NCBI GenBank assembly: GCA_032821775.1 | Contig: JAVLRN010000001.1 | Location: 682,001-746,000, forward strand | Source of the DNA: Sanguinoderma infundibulare | Lineage: Eukaryota > Basidiomycota > Agaricomycetes > Polyporales > Polyporaceae | Length of the DNA: 64,000 bases | Direction of reading: 5' to 3' | Part shown: piece by piece, positions 22,883 through 35,893 of the stretch | Layout: every line of letters starts with the position of its first letter | Numbering within the stretch: position 1 is the stretch's first letter | Made by a program: the position numbers and the translations under genes | Notes under the pieces: generated by a model | The model's database searches: none | What the model saw: the letters and a program-made list of their open reading frames with translations, nothing else | Told to the model about the DNA's origin: nothing

Positions 22883-24564
22883 ATGAAGGGAATCTCCAAG
22901 GCATTTGCACGGTGCGTCCAAACGGTTTTCTCTGAGAAGGCATGACACCCATCGGCTGTTTTCAAGCACACCGCACATGCTGACCACTAAGGTCGGTATG
23001 TCCAAGAGTACGTCTTTTTAACCCATCGGTCCTGCAAATATTTCTCGTACCGACTGTCGATCCCCCGTACATGCGCCATCGTCCACCCAACCCCTTTGAC
23101 GGACAGAGTCGAACGACCCGGAGTTCGATGACTATGCGCGCCGGTTCGAGTCGATAGAGAAGGCGACAGAGAAGCTTCTCAAGGACAGCAAAGCGTACAC
23201 AGAGGCTGTCACGAAGCTCTTCACGAACTCAGTCGATTTCGGCCAACACTTTGCGACCGTCTTCCATCCCTTTGGGAGCGAGTATGGGCTCGAGTCAAAG
23301 CACCCTAACGCGGAGCACACGATCGCGAACGTGGATGGCTATGCATCCGCGCTGGAAGATATGAAGTCGTCCGTCGTGCCGGAGCTGGAGCTGATCGAGA
23401 GCAGGATCGTCGGTCCTATCAAGGAGTTCCAGGGCATCCTGAAGGCGATCAGGAAGAGCGTTACGAAGCGGGAACATAAGGTGCGGGGCGATTGCGGATA
23501 TGAATTCGCTGTGCTCGTGCTCATAATGTGGATAGCTCGTTGACTACGACCGGTTTAACAACTCCCTGACGAAGCTCCGCGACAAGAAGGAGAAGACGCT
23601 CAACGATGAGAAGAATTTATTCAAGGTGCGTCCACCCTGACCCCGTCCTTCTCTGCGTATGCCCATGCACCTGTAGCTCGAGCAAGACTTTGAGATCGCA
23701 TCGACCGAGTACGACTACATCAACAACGCGATGAAGAACGAGCTTCCGAGATTCCTTGTCCAGGCGACGCAGTTCATCGACCCTCTCTTCCACTCTTTCT
23801 ACTACATGCAGCTCAACATTTTCTACCTTCTCCTCGAGAAGTTAAACGGCTTTGCCGAGGGCCGTTTCGAGGTCTCTGTCCCTGCCGAGCAGATCGCGTC
23901 TGACTATGAGACCCGGCGGTCAGACGCGCTCGAGCGCATCGAGGCCCTCAACATCACCAAGCGCTTCATTTCTACCTGTACGTGGGACTGACCCCTCTTC
24001 CGTCTGTATGCTGATCATCAGGCTGTTCATTCTCGCATCCATTGTCATATAGCACGAATGGTGCAGTCGAACCGCGCAGCAGGCGGTGGTGGGCCGCCTT
24101 CCCTGGGGCGTTCTGCCACCGCGTCCTCTGCAAGCTCGGTAGCCAGCCGCTCCCCCTCATCCTCTACATTCAAGAAAGCGCCCCCACCTCCACCTTCTAT
24201 CGGAAGTGCACCGCCCCCACCCTACTCGCCGCCAGCCCCAGGGTCGAGTGTTGGGGCGGCTGTGGTGGCGAAGAAGGCGCCGCCACCCCCGCCGCCATTG
24301 AAGCCCAAGCCCAAGCCGGCAGCACAGTATGTCGTGGCATTGTACGACTTCACGGCGCAAGCGGACGGCGATCTGGATTTCAAGGCGGGGGACAGGATCG
24401 AGGTCGTGGAGCGCACGGAGAGCGCGGAGGATTGGTGGACGGGGAAGCTGAATGGACGGCAGGGGGTTTTCCCGGGTAAGTATATTCGTCGTTGCAGTGT
24501 GAGGAAGCGCGTTGACGTTGTTTGATCCTTGCTATGTTTAGGGAACTACGTACAAGACTCTTGA
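22883..24564 (+). CDS. RVS167: BAR-SH3 amphiphysin, RVS167/Hob1 homologue
   Basis: Fungal amphiphysins bend membranes and couple endocytosis to actin. Exon 1 (ATG 22883) gives [10 protein letters not shown]. Short exons with [13 protein letters not shown] sequence follow, then the main BAR domain: [60 protein letters not shown] and [20 protein letters not shown]. After RFISTS there is a Ser/Pro-rich linker with [18 protein letters not shown]. The C-terminal SH3 domain reads [20 protein letters not shown] then [20 protein letters not shown], split by an intron (GTAAGT...TTTAG) just before the last residues. The stop is at 24562-24564. The BAR, Pro-rich and SH3 order is that of S. cerevisiae Rvs167 and S. 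pombe Hob1. Confidence 0.92.
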
Positions 24565-25477
24565 GCTTGAGGGGTTTGACGGCGACGGTTTGGTGAGGAT
24601 GGGATGCATGGACTTTGGGTGTATGATCCGGTGGCTCGTCGTGGTGCTTTCGTTTGCTTGAATATTCGTAACCGATTTGGTGGCAGCTAGAGGGCGATCG
24701 GTCCCGCCATCATTTCTTACTTGGAAATGCAAGTGTGGGGTTGGCGAGAGCAGTCAGTGTCCGTCGATGACCGAGGAGTGGCCAGTACGTTTACTAGAAC
24801 TGCAATGTCCAGATGTTTTTATTAGGATGGATGTGTGGGATCCCCATGCAGGAGTTTCAGTCGGTTTATCCTTCATTTCATCTCGTCCAGCATTCATGCG
24901 CTGACGCATTCTTTCCTGCAGGTGCTATAGCACCAGCGTTACCTCATGGAGGAGGCGGACTCATGAGCGCACTCGTGGTTTGGCTGGTTCGACTCTACCG
25001 TACACATGACAGCGTTACATTGCTACTGGGGCTCTTCCAAAAGGCAAGCATTGCTGTCCGTTGATCATCGTGAGAGGATGAAGATATCATACATGGCGCA
25101 GTCTTTCAGAGACATGGGACTCGGAGACTCGGAGTAATTGACACAGCGCGGTTTGAAACATGTCAAACAAGATACTCGAGCACAAAGGCTAAGCGAACGA
25201 CAGAACACGGATGAGGCACCGAGCGAGAGGGAGGGACGGTCCACGGACACGGGAGGGATCCGGCCGCGGGAGGGAGACTTGAAGTTGGAGCAAGGTTTCA
25301 AGACGCCCGTGATCGCCTCTGGATCTGACCACCATCTCGTCTTTTGGGCCACGGATCCCTGCAGTGCGTTGCCCTCTGCCTTCTTATTCACGAGTTGCAT
25401 GATATCGTGTCGCAGTTCTCTCCGCGTTTACTCGTTCAATCTGTCCCGCGTCGCGCCTCAGGCTTCGAGTTTGTAGT
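24565..25477. other. Intergenic, no gene supported
   Basis: It lies between two plus-strand genes. The left part should be the RVS167 3' end and the right part the promoter of the HAUS1-like gene. Open frames here (for example 25065-25400 minus) lack recognisable motifs. Confidence 0.45.
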
Positions 25478-26425
25478 ATGTCCGGATCAGTTGCCTCTTC
25501 CAGGATAGATGCAATCGGACGCTATTACGCACTGAAAGGTCAACTATACATGTTTAAAATAACAGCCTTTTGTCTCTGATGGATAACGCAAGGCCAACCA
25601 CATTCTCACCTGCAAGACGTCGCCCTCCCTCCCGAAGTCGAGCATTATGTGGATGCACTTACAGAACTTGCAGAGGTCCTCGGTATTGATGACCTTTCAT
25701 TCTCTTGGTAAGCACGGTGCGAAACTGATTCCAAAATGAAAAGACTGATCAGCTGTGGTCAGTTATGCTTCTGCAGTAGACCGCCTCGAAGCTGAGGAGC
25801 TGTCAGTGGCTCGTTCTCTTGTCAGGACAAAGCAGGTTGAAGAAGACTTAAGAAACATGGTACTGTCTACCCTGCAACAAGAGCATCTCATGGACAAGTA
25901 GGTCGTCAGTTTGCGATACATAGTCGGTTCATCCTCATTGCCGTAGATGGATGCAATCCCTGCAAGCCCCTCCCGACCCGAAGGAGACAGTCCCTGTACT
26001 TGAACGCAAGAAAGCTGCCCTTGCAGTAAAGGCCAAGGAATACCAGAAGGAGTTGGATGAGCTCATGGTTAACTTGACGCCTACTCCGGAGTTCCGGATA
26101 ATATTGATCAACGATTTGTTATAACAGACCGATGTGCCAGGCATACCTCCGTTGTCGATCACGGAATTGGCCGCGCTCCGGAAAGAACTCAAGAAAGGGG
26201 AACAAGCCTTAAAGGAGAAGCGGGCTAAGGTGGAAGCATTCCAGGGTTTGCCTCCCGTACGTTGCTCAACCACTTCAATTTCCAACTTCTTGTCAACTGC
26301 ACTGACTCTGCGCACAGAACATCGACCTTGCCAGGCACGCACTAAGGGAAGCTAGAGGTAAACAAATGGAGCTGATACAGCTCCGGGAGAGGCTACTTGG
26401 AAAAATGGTCGATGGCGTGAACTGA
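25478..26425 (+). CDS. HAUS1-like augmin complex subunit (coiled coil)
   Basis: Six exons splice in frame from ATG 25478. MSGSVASSRIDAIGRYYALK joins over GTCAAC...GCAAG to LQDVALPPEVEHYVDALTEL, then over GTAAGC...GTCAG to YASAVDRLEAEELSVARSLV. Next come a segment ending LQQEHLMDKWMQSLQAPPDP, then VPGIPPLSITELAALRKELK, EGALKEKRAKVEAFQGLPP-like sequence, and NIDLARHALREARGKQMELI. The stop is at 26423-26425. About 230 residues, mostly heptad-like helix. The order and the late signature (L-x-K-L-x2-L-K, then a short loop with LPPNIDLA, then a final helix) match HAUS1, which nucleates branched microtubules from existing ones together with gamma-tubulin. The match rests on recall of the animal protein, and generic coiled coils can mislead, so the function is tentative. 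Confidence 0.5.
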
Positions 26426-26702
26426 GCACTACACATGTACTTGCATGGCGGACCTGTCCGGGCTGCTGCCTGCGCCACGACGGGTGCCACGCCGCTCATG
26501 GGCGATTGAAATATGCATTGTGTACGATTTACGGTGCTGCGGATCGCAGTCGCTGAGAATGCACGCGCACTGCGGGAGCTTGTACAATCGACATGCATAT
26601 GCCGTAAAGGTCGGAAGAATAGTGAGCGCCTATGCGGATATGTCGAAGCGCACTGCATCAACGTGCTCTATCTTCTCTACCACCACCTTCAACTCCGCCA
26701 CC

Positions 26703-28163
<1,461 letters not shown>

Positions 28164-28334
28164 GTATGCATTGCATTGCATGTATACTGGGCACTTTCGT
28201 TAGATTACCCACCGCGTCCCCCCGTTTGAATCACTACAATGCTCCATGTTGTGCACGGCGTTGTACAGTTGTGTCCTAATTGTACACCCCCTTTGGTCTA
28301 CTACTCTATTGCTCGTCGCGAACTCGCCAATGCA

Positions 28335-30876
28335 TCATGCCGCGATACCGAGATCCCTCTCGATCAGTTTCCGCGCAATTGGGTGGAACGATAGCTTGTT
28401 CGAAGAGTAGTAGTCGATCGCAAGTTTCTTGTCTGCCTTCCCAATTGCCCGGAACGTCGGCCGGCAGAACTTCATCCTTCCGCGGACGATGCCCGTGCCA
28501 TCGTGGCCGGTGACCCACCTGGCGGCAGCAGGCGCGTACTCCTGGGCCGCGGATGACGTGGGGTCGAGCAAGGCAACCTCGTAGAAGCGCCAACGGAGCT
28601 CAGGGTTAGAACTCGTGGAGAAGCCGTAGACCTTTCCAAGGTAGGTGACATGTGAGGATGGGAGGGCGGAGTAAGATTGAAGGTGCTCGAGGAACAGGGC
28701 TATGCAGGGCAGAGAATAAGCTGATGTATTGGAGATTAAGAGGTGGGATATACCCTTCTGGTTGGCGTTGAAAGAGGCAATGTCGCCTTCCTGGAAGGAG
28801 AGCTTGGAGACGTCTGCCTCATTGCGAGACGCATCCCACCTCTCTGCCAGGGAGAAGGCGTCACGGGCCAGCGCAGTGTCGTACACCATCTCAACAGGGA
28901 GCTTAAGGCCCTCGCCATACAGCCATTCCTATAGACAGATAGTCAGGCACCGTCTACTAGATTCCAAGGGCTGAATAGCAACTCACATCCCATTTAACAT
29001 TGTTGAGCGCCTTGATCTTCTCCGGGCCGCCGTGTTTCTCCCAGTACGCGTAGAGGTGTTTCTTCCAGTCCTCTGTCGTAATGCTCTTGCCCTTGAAAGT
29101 TGTCACGTAATCCTTGATGTACGGCAAGAACTCATCCAGACCGCCGAGCATACGCTCGAGGTGCAAGATAAAGTTCGCGCCCTTCTCGTAGGGAACCCTA
29201 CTGTACGCGTCATCGGGATCCTCCCCCGTCTCAAAGTCGATGACCATGCGTTGGTATTTTGGCCTGTCCTCGTACAGTCTGAGCGATTCTTGGAGGGCAT
29301 TGTAGCCCATTAGGAAGGAGAAGCCACGGTCGGCGGGGCCGTGGAGAAGTTGAAGGAGGAGACGCTCGACATAGGTCGTCCAGCCTTCGTTGAGCCAGAA
29401 GTGGGTCGAGTTTGCTTGGCTTCGAAAGTAAACGGTACTTAACGAGAGAGAAAGGAATCAAGGGGCTCGTGGGACGCACGTCACGCCATTGCCGAACCAA
29501 GAGTGGGTCATCTCATGGACAAGGACGTCGGTCTGTGGGCATGTCAAATATGTAAACTCAGGACCGATTGAAACACACGTACGAGCGAGCGATCACCGAC
29601 GAGTAAGGCTATGGTGTGCCATATGAGCGGTGATTGCAGCGAAGATCGAACAACAAAAATACTTGCTGGGGGTCAAGAAGGTAAGGCAAGTGTTCTCCAT
29701 ACCGCCGTAGGGGAATGACGGGGGAAGAATGAGAACATCAAACACGCCGAACTGGTACGGAGGCAGAATCGTCTCTGCAGTGATCAGGAACCTGCAAAAG
29801 TCGGTCAAGATTTGCGCTGGTAACCAAAAAGTGTTCGGACGAACCTCCTCATATCTTCATTGAACTCCCAGTAAGCGGCATCCAGGGTCTCTGGCTCTGC
29901 CCAGACGCCACCAGTCCATTCCTTGCCCTCGACTTTGGGTATACTGCGGTAACGGAAGTTTCCTGCTGCAATAGCCAGGAGGTATGGAGGTATTGGGACG
30001 GGCTACGGGCGCCCTTGTGAGAAAACGGTTTTCCAATGAGCGAGAAATTGGTCCAAACCTGCTTGTATTCGTATGTGACCCAATCCTTGCCGATCTCCTT
30101 CCCATCGTGAGCGGGTCCGTCAGAAGGAGGCGAAACACGGACAGCGGAGAGCAAAGCAGGAATAACTGAGGCAACCTTCGCAGTGTAGGTCTAATCATCA
30201 TAGGCAAGCATTGTGAGTTGTATGAGAAATGGAGGAAGGGACTAAGCACGCACGATCTTGACAGAGGAGGTATCCTGGAGCGGGGCAAGGCTACGAGCGT
30301 AGATAGGCTGAGCTTGACTGAACGCGAAAGGGAAGGCCTTTCCTTGCGTTTGCCTAATGAATAGATGAACATCAAACACTATGCTATTATTTGGCAAGCA
30401 CGAACTCCTTATCGAGCCATTGAAGCGCAGATGCTTCTTTGGTCGTGTTGTAGAAAATCTGGACGCGAACCTCATCTCCAGCTTTGAGCGAAGGAGGAAG
30501 AGGAATGTTTAAAGGCGTCCCCATAATATCATGGTTCTGACCCAGCGTGAACTGAAAACGACAGAACGTGAGCCAATATGTACAGTAGAGGGACGGGAAG
30601 ATGTACGTACATCGACGACCTTGTCCTGAACGACGGCCTTTGAGACGACTAGTGCCTGTGTATCGAAACTAACATCATCGTTAACGAGATGACGACGCAG
30701 GAGATAAGTTGTACGCACACCACTTGTCCGACATTGTCCTTCTTTACGCGCAACAGATGAGCAGCAGAACCGGAGATGGTCTGTTGCTGGAAATCGACCG
30801 TCCAATCGAAATCGACATTCTCGGAAGCAATATCCTGCCAATTGGCTTGGGTCGAAGGGTCGTAAGGAAGAGACAT
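28335..30876 (-). CDS. LAP2: Leukotriene A4 hydrolase-type aminopeptidase (M1 family)
   Basis: A bifunctional zinc aminopeptidase/epoxide hydrolase homologous to yeast Lap2 and human LTA4H. The start ATG is 30874-30876 (MSLPYDPSTQANWQDIASEN). The N-terminal domain includes TLGQNHDIMGTPLNIPLPPS and PVPIPPYLLAIAAGNFRYRS. The active site is intact: FPYGGMENTCLTFL (the exopeptidase GGMEN) and, over an intron, VLVHEMTHSWFGNGVT with WLNEGWTTYVERLL, giving the HExxH-x18-E zinc ligands. The C-terminal helical domain reads GRMKFCRPTFRAIGKADKKL and ends KLIERDLGIAA at the stop 28335-28337. About ten introns are present, several with GTACGT or GTGAGT donors. The C-terminal domain is the one expected for LTA4H rather than for larger M1 enzymes. 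Confidence 0.92.
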
Positions 30877-31027
30877 CCTGAGTCAACGTCTTTGACGGTG
30901 TCGAGGATCGAGCGAGATATCGAGCTCCTCGTCGCCGTCTTGAGCGGGCGTCAACGCTCTTGCTTCCAGACACCCACTGCAAAAGGTGGACCCTTTGCCC
31001 TCTTTCGCTGTCTTCCACTAGCTCAAA
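30877..31027. promoter_or_regulatory. Very short divergent promoter between LAP2 and the SMN gene
   Basis: Only 151 bases separate the two start codons. A perfect TGAGTCA (Gcn4/AP-1 type) lies at 30879-30885, immediately next to the LAP2 start codon. No TATA box is obvious. Confidence 0.45.
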
Positions 31028-32076
31028 ATGCGTCCTATCATATCTTACGACGATATAACATCACCCCAGCCAGCGGTTCCTCCGACACCCCCCAAACACC
31101 AGACAAACGCCTCAACCGCTCAGCCGCCAGCGAAAAAGCGAAAAACTGGCTCGAATCAACGACAAGGAGGCTCGGGTAGCGGTCGAGTTGGCAAACCCGT
31201 GCAGCATTGGGACGACCCAGGCAATCAGGGAATGCAAGTCAACTACGACGACACGTCCAAACAGGTAGAGACGAAGGATGTGGCGGTCGAGGAGGAGGAA
31301 TACTATGAGGAGGAAATGAGCAGGGCGCTGACGTACGAGGAGGTCTGGGACGACTCTGCGCTGATAGATGCGTGGAACAGTGCCGCTGCAGAATACGAGG
31401 TGTGTATAGCTGCTCGTGCCCGTCTCACTGTCCCCTGCTGACCTTGTGACGCGATGTGCAGGCATTCCACGGTCCTGGAAAGAAGTGGAAGCAAGAACCC
31501 GTCAACAAGTCTCCTCTGTACGTCTATACCTGTTGCATTTCCCTTCACCACTCGGGTACTTACTCCTCGTCAGTAGCTGGTACAACGTACCACCCGAGAA
31601 GACGTCCAAGGGCAAGTCAAAAACATCGCCCAGCAACGGCACCGTCATCGAGGAGGTCAATGGAACAGACGAAGTAGCGGACTCGACCCCTATCAACTTC
31701 GATACATTTGTGCCGTTGCACGATCCAACCCTCGCATCCGCTGCTGCTGCACAAGGAGAATCTACCATGCCCGTATCTGCTATGGATGGTGTCGTAGGCA
31801 GTGGCGCAGAGGCTGCCATGGTAAATCAGGACGAGGCCTTTTCTCGAGCAATGACAGCCATGTACTGGAGCGGATACTGGACCGCCGTCTACCACGTACG
31901 CGTTTCACTCGTCCGTCCTCTTTGACGTGAGACTGATCTTGTCGCTTTCTCAGTGTCGTCGGAACGAGTCTGCGCCTCAGGCCAGTGCGAGTGACGAGGA
32001 CTACGCGGCTAGACAAGAGGAAGATGAAGAGGGCGAGGAGGACGAAGACGAGGACATGCTCCCCGCGCAACGGTGA
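31028..32076 (+). CDS. SMN1: Survival motor neuron (SMN) homologue
   Basis: SMN is the core of the assembly machinery that loads Sm rings on spliceosomal snRNAs. The protein starts MRPIISYDDITSPQPAVPPT. It has a basic stretch (PPAKKRKTGSNQRQ), an acidic segment, and then YEEVWDDSALIDAWNSAAAE, which corresponds to the N-terminal Gemin2-binding helix (DDSALI-x-A). The middle exon is acidic and low complexity. The C-terminus has FSRAMTAMYWSGYWTAVYH, the YG-box oligomerisation helix with its spaced small and aromatic residues, followed by an acidic tail ending at the stop 32074-32076. No Tudor domain is visible between the two conserved ends, as in S. pombe Smn1. Introns lie near 31398, 31516 and 31896. 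The Gly-zipper spacing in the YG box is somewhat altered. Confidence 0.78.
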
Positions 32077-32409
32077 ATCGAAGTCCCCCGAATGGAACGA
32101 TGTTGTGGAATGTGTCTGTCATCGCCTTGTAGGTGTCCGTTTGTTGAATGTATGCGACCATCCATGCTTACACTTCCCGTGGATGGTTGAAGTCCTATCT
32201 GTCATTGTGAGTGCTTTCCTCTTTTCAAGGTGAGACCTACATGTAGGCGTATTCGTGCTCGTCTACGGCGGCGATGGTAAGTTATAAGGCGTGAGCGGTC
32301 AAACTAAACCCAGATGACTTTCGGGTAGCAGAGTCCGCCAGCTTTGGGGGTACCCAGAAGCGGACTCATTGTATCTCTGTCATGGTACAAAACATAGCAA
32401 TGGCAGCTG
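32077..32409. other. Convergent gap, SMN and NIC96 3' ends
   Basis: 333 bases between two converging stops. No gene seen; it should contain both 3' untranslated regions and terminators. Confidence 0.45.
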
Positions 32410-35400
32410 TTACAAAGCAATCTCTACATCCAATCGTGCGAGATACGAGTATACGTCGGGCGACATCCTGTACTTGAGATTCCCAGCAAAGATGATGAGT
32501 GACCTCGATTTTTTGCGGAGTGACACCAACGTCTATAATATCATTTGGTCAGTCATTTCAACGCGCATGGCACAACAAAGAGAGGCGCACCGACTGCCGC
32601 AGAACGTCGGGTAGCGACGAGTTCTTGACCTTCTGATGGACGGCTGCGAGGATGTCCATCGTGAGCGTGAGGAACGTCTGGAGGTTTCGCTGCAGCGCGT
32701 CCGGCAGCTCGCGGAACTCCTCCGCCCGCTTAGTGATCTTCGCCACGTCGCCGTCCATGGGCACGAGGTCCGTCGACTCCATGAGCTACATGCCCATCAT
32801 CAGCCGTCGTACTCGGAATAAAAAGGTAGAAACATACCTCGAGCGCCGTGTCAACCCTCCCCGCGTCCTTCGCATCCATCGCCTCCCGGACCCTTAGCAG
32901 CCTGATCACAGCGTCGCGCTCCTTACCTACGGCCCTGTTCGTCCGCTCGTAATGCTTCAGGATGTCCGCCGCCGTTCTCTCAATCGTCCGCGCCTTCTCA
33001 TCCACGCTCAGCTGCGCGATCGTGTTCCCCAGCGCGTGAGCGAGCACACCGATGACCGTCATGTAGTCGCCCGCGAGATTGTAAAGCTTGATCGCCTCCG
33101 GGATCCGGTCGGCCTCCTCGGACGACTTGGCGGCGCGAATGAGGATCCGCTCGTTGTATTCGCGCGGCTCATGGAGCTTGAGCAGCGGGGCGCTTTGCTC
33201 GATCGCGCCGCTCTGCAATGAGAAATTGGTTAGTCTCGCCTGGCAGGAATAAGGAGGGAAGAGGGTCGTACGAAGCGCGTGCCGTCTGGTCTGAAGCCAC
33301 CGACGAGCTCTTCCCAAGCCGCGCCGGTGTTTGCGAGGACGACGATGCGGCGGACAAGCTCCCAGGCGTTCTCAACCTGCTCCTTGCCAATGCCGCCTGG
33401 CTGGTCAGCGCTAAGGCACACGCAGTATACGTACTGCAATGCTTCTCGGGCATCCTTCCGAACAAACAGACGGACGTAACGCCAGATGAGGGTCGACAGG
33501 CTCAGAGCAGGTGGTGATACAGGCGAAAGCGTCACTGCGGGATCGGTCAGCATAAGTAGATGTTCTGCTAATGAACCATCGCTTACGAGGTGTGACATCT
33601 GACGTCTCTGCTCTTGAGGGTACACGCAGCAAGCCATGGTAAGCAAGGGCAATAGCCAGGTGAACTGCTTCGACCTCTGTTTCTTGGTGATCCCACAGTG
33701 CCGCCACCGCCTATTGGCTTCGTCAGACCTCCTTCTAACCATCCACAACATATATCCGCGCTTACCCGTTCGAACTGCCCACACATCAGCAACACTCCCG
33801 CCCAAACACCACGTTTAGTGCCCTTTTGACCCGGAACACCATCGAAATGGCGTTCGCCATAGTTGAGCAACACCTCGGCGAGTCCCCTCAGGCCACCGAA
33901 CTCGTCTTCATCCACCATGGAAAGCTGGAACCACAACCAATCCTCTGTCGTGACTGTAACTTGTACGACGCTGCGACGTGCGGGGTCGATCTTGCCCATG
34001 AGCTTGTAGAGCGCAAGCTTGAAGGGGTCCGCATTGGATGCGTTCAACATATGCGCGTTGTAGGCCGCATTAAGCTGATCACGATGCGGCTTCGGTAATC
34101 TACAAAGGTCGAGGTGAGCAACCATTTCAAGTCATCCCTGCAAAGTTGAGACATACCGCCTGTCCGGGGACTCGACCCACGCCCTCAGATGGCTCAGGAA
34201 GCTTGATTCGCGATTGTCGATCGCGACTTGGTACCGTGTCGCCTCCTCCAACGCCTCCGCCAAATGCCCCGTCCGAATCAGGTAGAACAGCTTGGCCCAC
34301 AATGGCTGTCCCGCGATGATCTCGATCCGGTCCTCCCAAGCCCCGCCTCGGTAATGTCTGAGGAGAACGTACGCCCTGATCTTGTTGGCAACGCTTGGGT
34401 CGCCGCCCAACCGGGCCTCCGTCGCGCGCGATTGGAGTGTCCGCTCAAGGACGTCAAAGTACTGCTCCTCGAGCGCCTGCCGGGCCCCCTTGGCTATCTG
34501 CTTGCGGAGCTCGACCGCGTCGCGGGATTCGGGGTCGCCGAGGTATGCGCGTGCATGCTTACGCTCCATAAGCGGCGCGTTCAAGATGTGGGCACCGGCG
34601 TGCTCGGTCGGAGGGAGCTGGGGCGGCTCTCCCGCAATTTTGGCGAGAACGTGGAAGTTTTGGATCATTTGGAGTGCTTGCTGCTGTTCCCGCGAATATC
34701 GAAGGGATGATTAATCGGGGAATGTGGCAAGACGATATCGAGTACGGTACTCACGTCAGAGTTTGTGAAAGTTGCCGCTGCTCCGATGAGTCCGTGGATG
34801 ACTGGGAAGGAGATTCCGCGTAGCCTTGCGGAGTGGAGATCAGAGGCTACACTGACATAGGCCATCATCTTACTCTGCATCTGGAGAGGGGGACTGGAGC
34901 CAACGCTTGCCTGGACAAGGGTTGGTTAGCGTCGAGATGAAGTAAATGACGATTTAGCAACGCGCTGGCCCATGCTCGCGCCTCGGAGCATGGGGCACTT
35001 GAACAAGATTACGAGGGAGTACTCACCGACAGCAGGCTCTTTCCATGTGCGCTCTTCTTGAGGTCAGCAATTGCCCTGTTCTCCCCGCCGACGCGGGCAC
35101 CAAGCTGCTCAAAGACACGCTTCTTACGCGCCTCCCAGTCACGCCGACCGCGGTCCTCGAGCACTCTGTAGAACTCGTCCTGTGTCTCTCTCCGGCCCTC
35201 CTCGATGGTTGATATTAGGTTCTGTTCATGCGCGTGACGAAGGTAACCGGCGACGTCTGTGTCCTGGAGCGCTTGAAGTGGTGAGAAGGTGGTTTGGGTG
35301 TTGAGGTGGGCGATGGAGTTTGCGAGTGCGGACGCGTCTACGCGTGCTTGCGCAAGAAGGTAATTCCTAGAGAACGGCGTTGTGGTTAGCGAAGAGGCAA

Positions 35401-35589
35401 GGGAGCAATGTGGAACAGAACTTACGCGCGGGTAGTGTCAGCGGATGTCCCTGGCTGTCTTGAAACCAGCCGACGTGATTGTGCCTCGATCTGGTCCAAG
35501 GAGAGGTTGACTGAGGGCAAGTCAGGCCGAGAGAGGTGGGATGTCAACGCCTTGGACGCGTTCAGTAGGGCAGAGAGGTCTGCGGCCAT
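32410..35589 (-). CDS. NIC96: Nucleoporin NIC96/NUP93
   Basis: A scaffold nucleoporin of the inner ring of the nuclear pore. The start ATG 35587-35589 gives MAADLSALLNASKALTSHL. Later come YLLAQARVDASALANSIAHL, LQALQDTDVAGYLRHAHEQN, STIEEGRRETQDEFYRVLED and the alpha-solenoid segments IQNFHVLAKIAGEPPQLPPT, RGGAWEDRIEIIAGQPLWAK, SSFLSHLRAWVESPDRR, TTEDWLWFQLSMVDEDEFGG and AIKLYNLAGDYMTVIGVLAH. The last 58-base intron (32533-32590, ending in ATTATAG) joins SSLPDVLRQS to TLVSLRKKSRSLIIFAGNLK. The sequence then runs through YRMSPDVYSYLARLDVEIAL to the stop at 32410-32412. YRMSPDVYS near the end is the Nic96 hallmark. About ten exons and roughly 800-850 residues. Confidence 0.9.
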
Positions 35590-35893
35590 CGTGACTATAT
35601 GACTTGAAGGTAACCAAAGATCGAGAGTACGGCGGTCGTTGAGGCTTAGGATATTGTGCGAAGCGTTCAGGAGGGCATGAAAACAGGCAGGAGCGTGTGG
35701 ACGGGTGGCGGGAGAAAACAAGGACTCCGAGTCGCGCCGGGCTCGCGTTCAACTCCCCGCTGGCGCCTGTCGTCGGCTTCTTGGACTGAGTACCGCAGCC
35801 TTGTCCACACATGTCCACGGTCGACCAGGACGTCGTCTGAGCCGCGTCTCACTCACTTTGTTGTATGCCTTTCGACAGCGCCGAGGTCCCGAT
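35590..35893. promoter_or_regulatory. Divergent promoter region between NIC96 and the CHY-finger gene
   Basis: 304 bases separate the two start codons. I see no clear TATA or CCAAT element. An alternative ATG at 35876 (MPFDSAEVPIC) lies in this region, but its frame meets a stop after the next splice. Confidence 0.35.
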
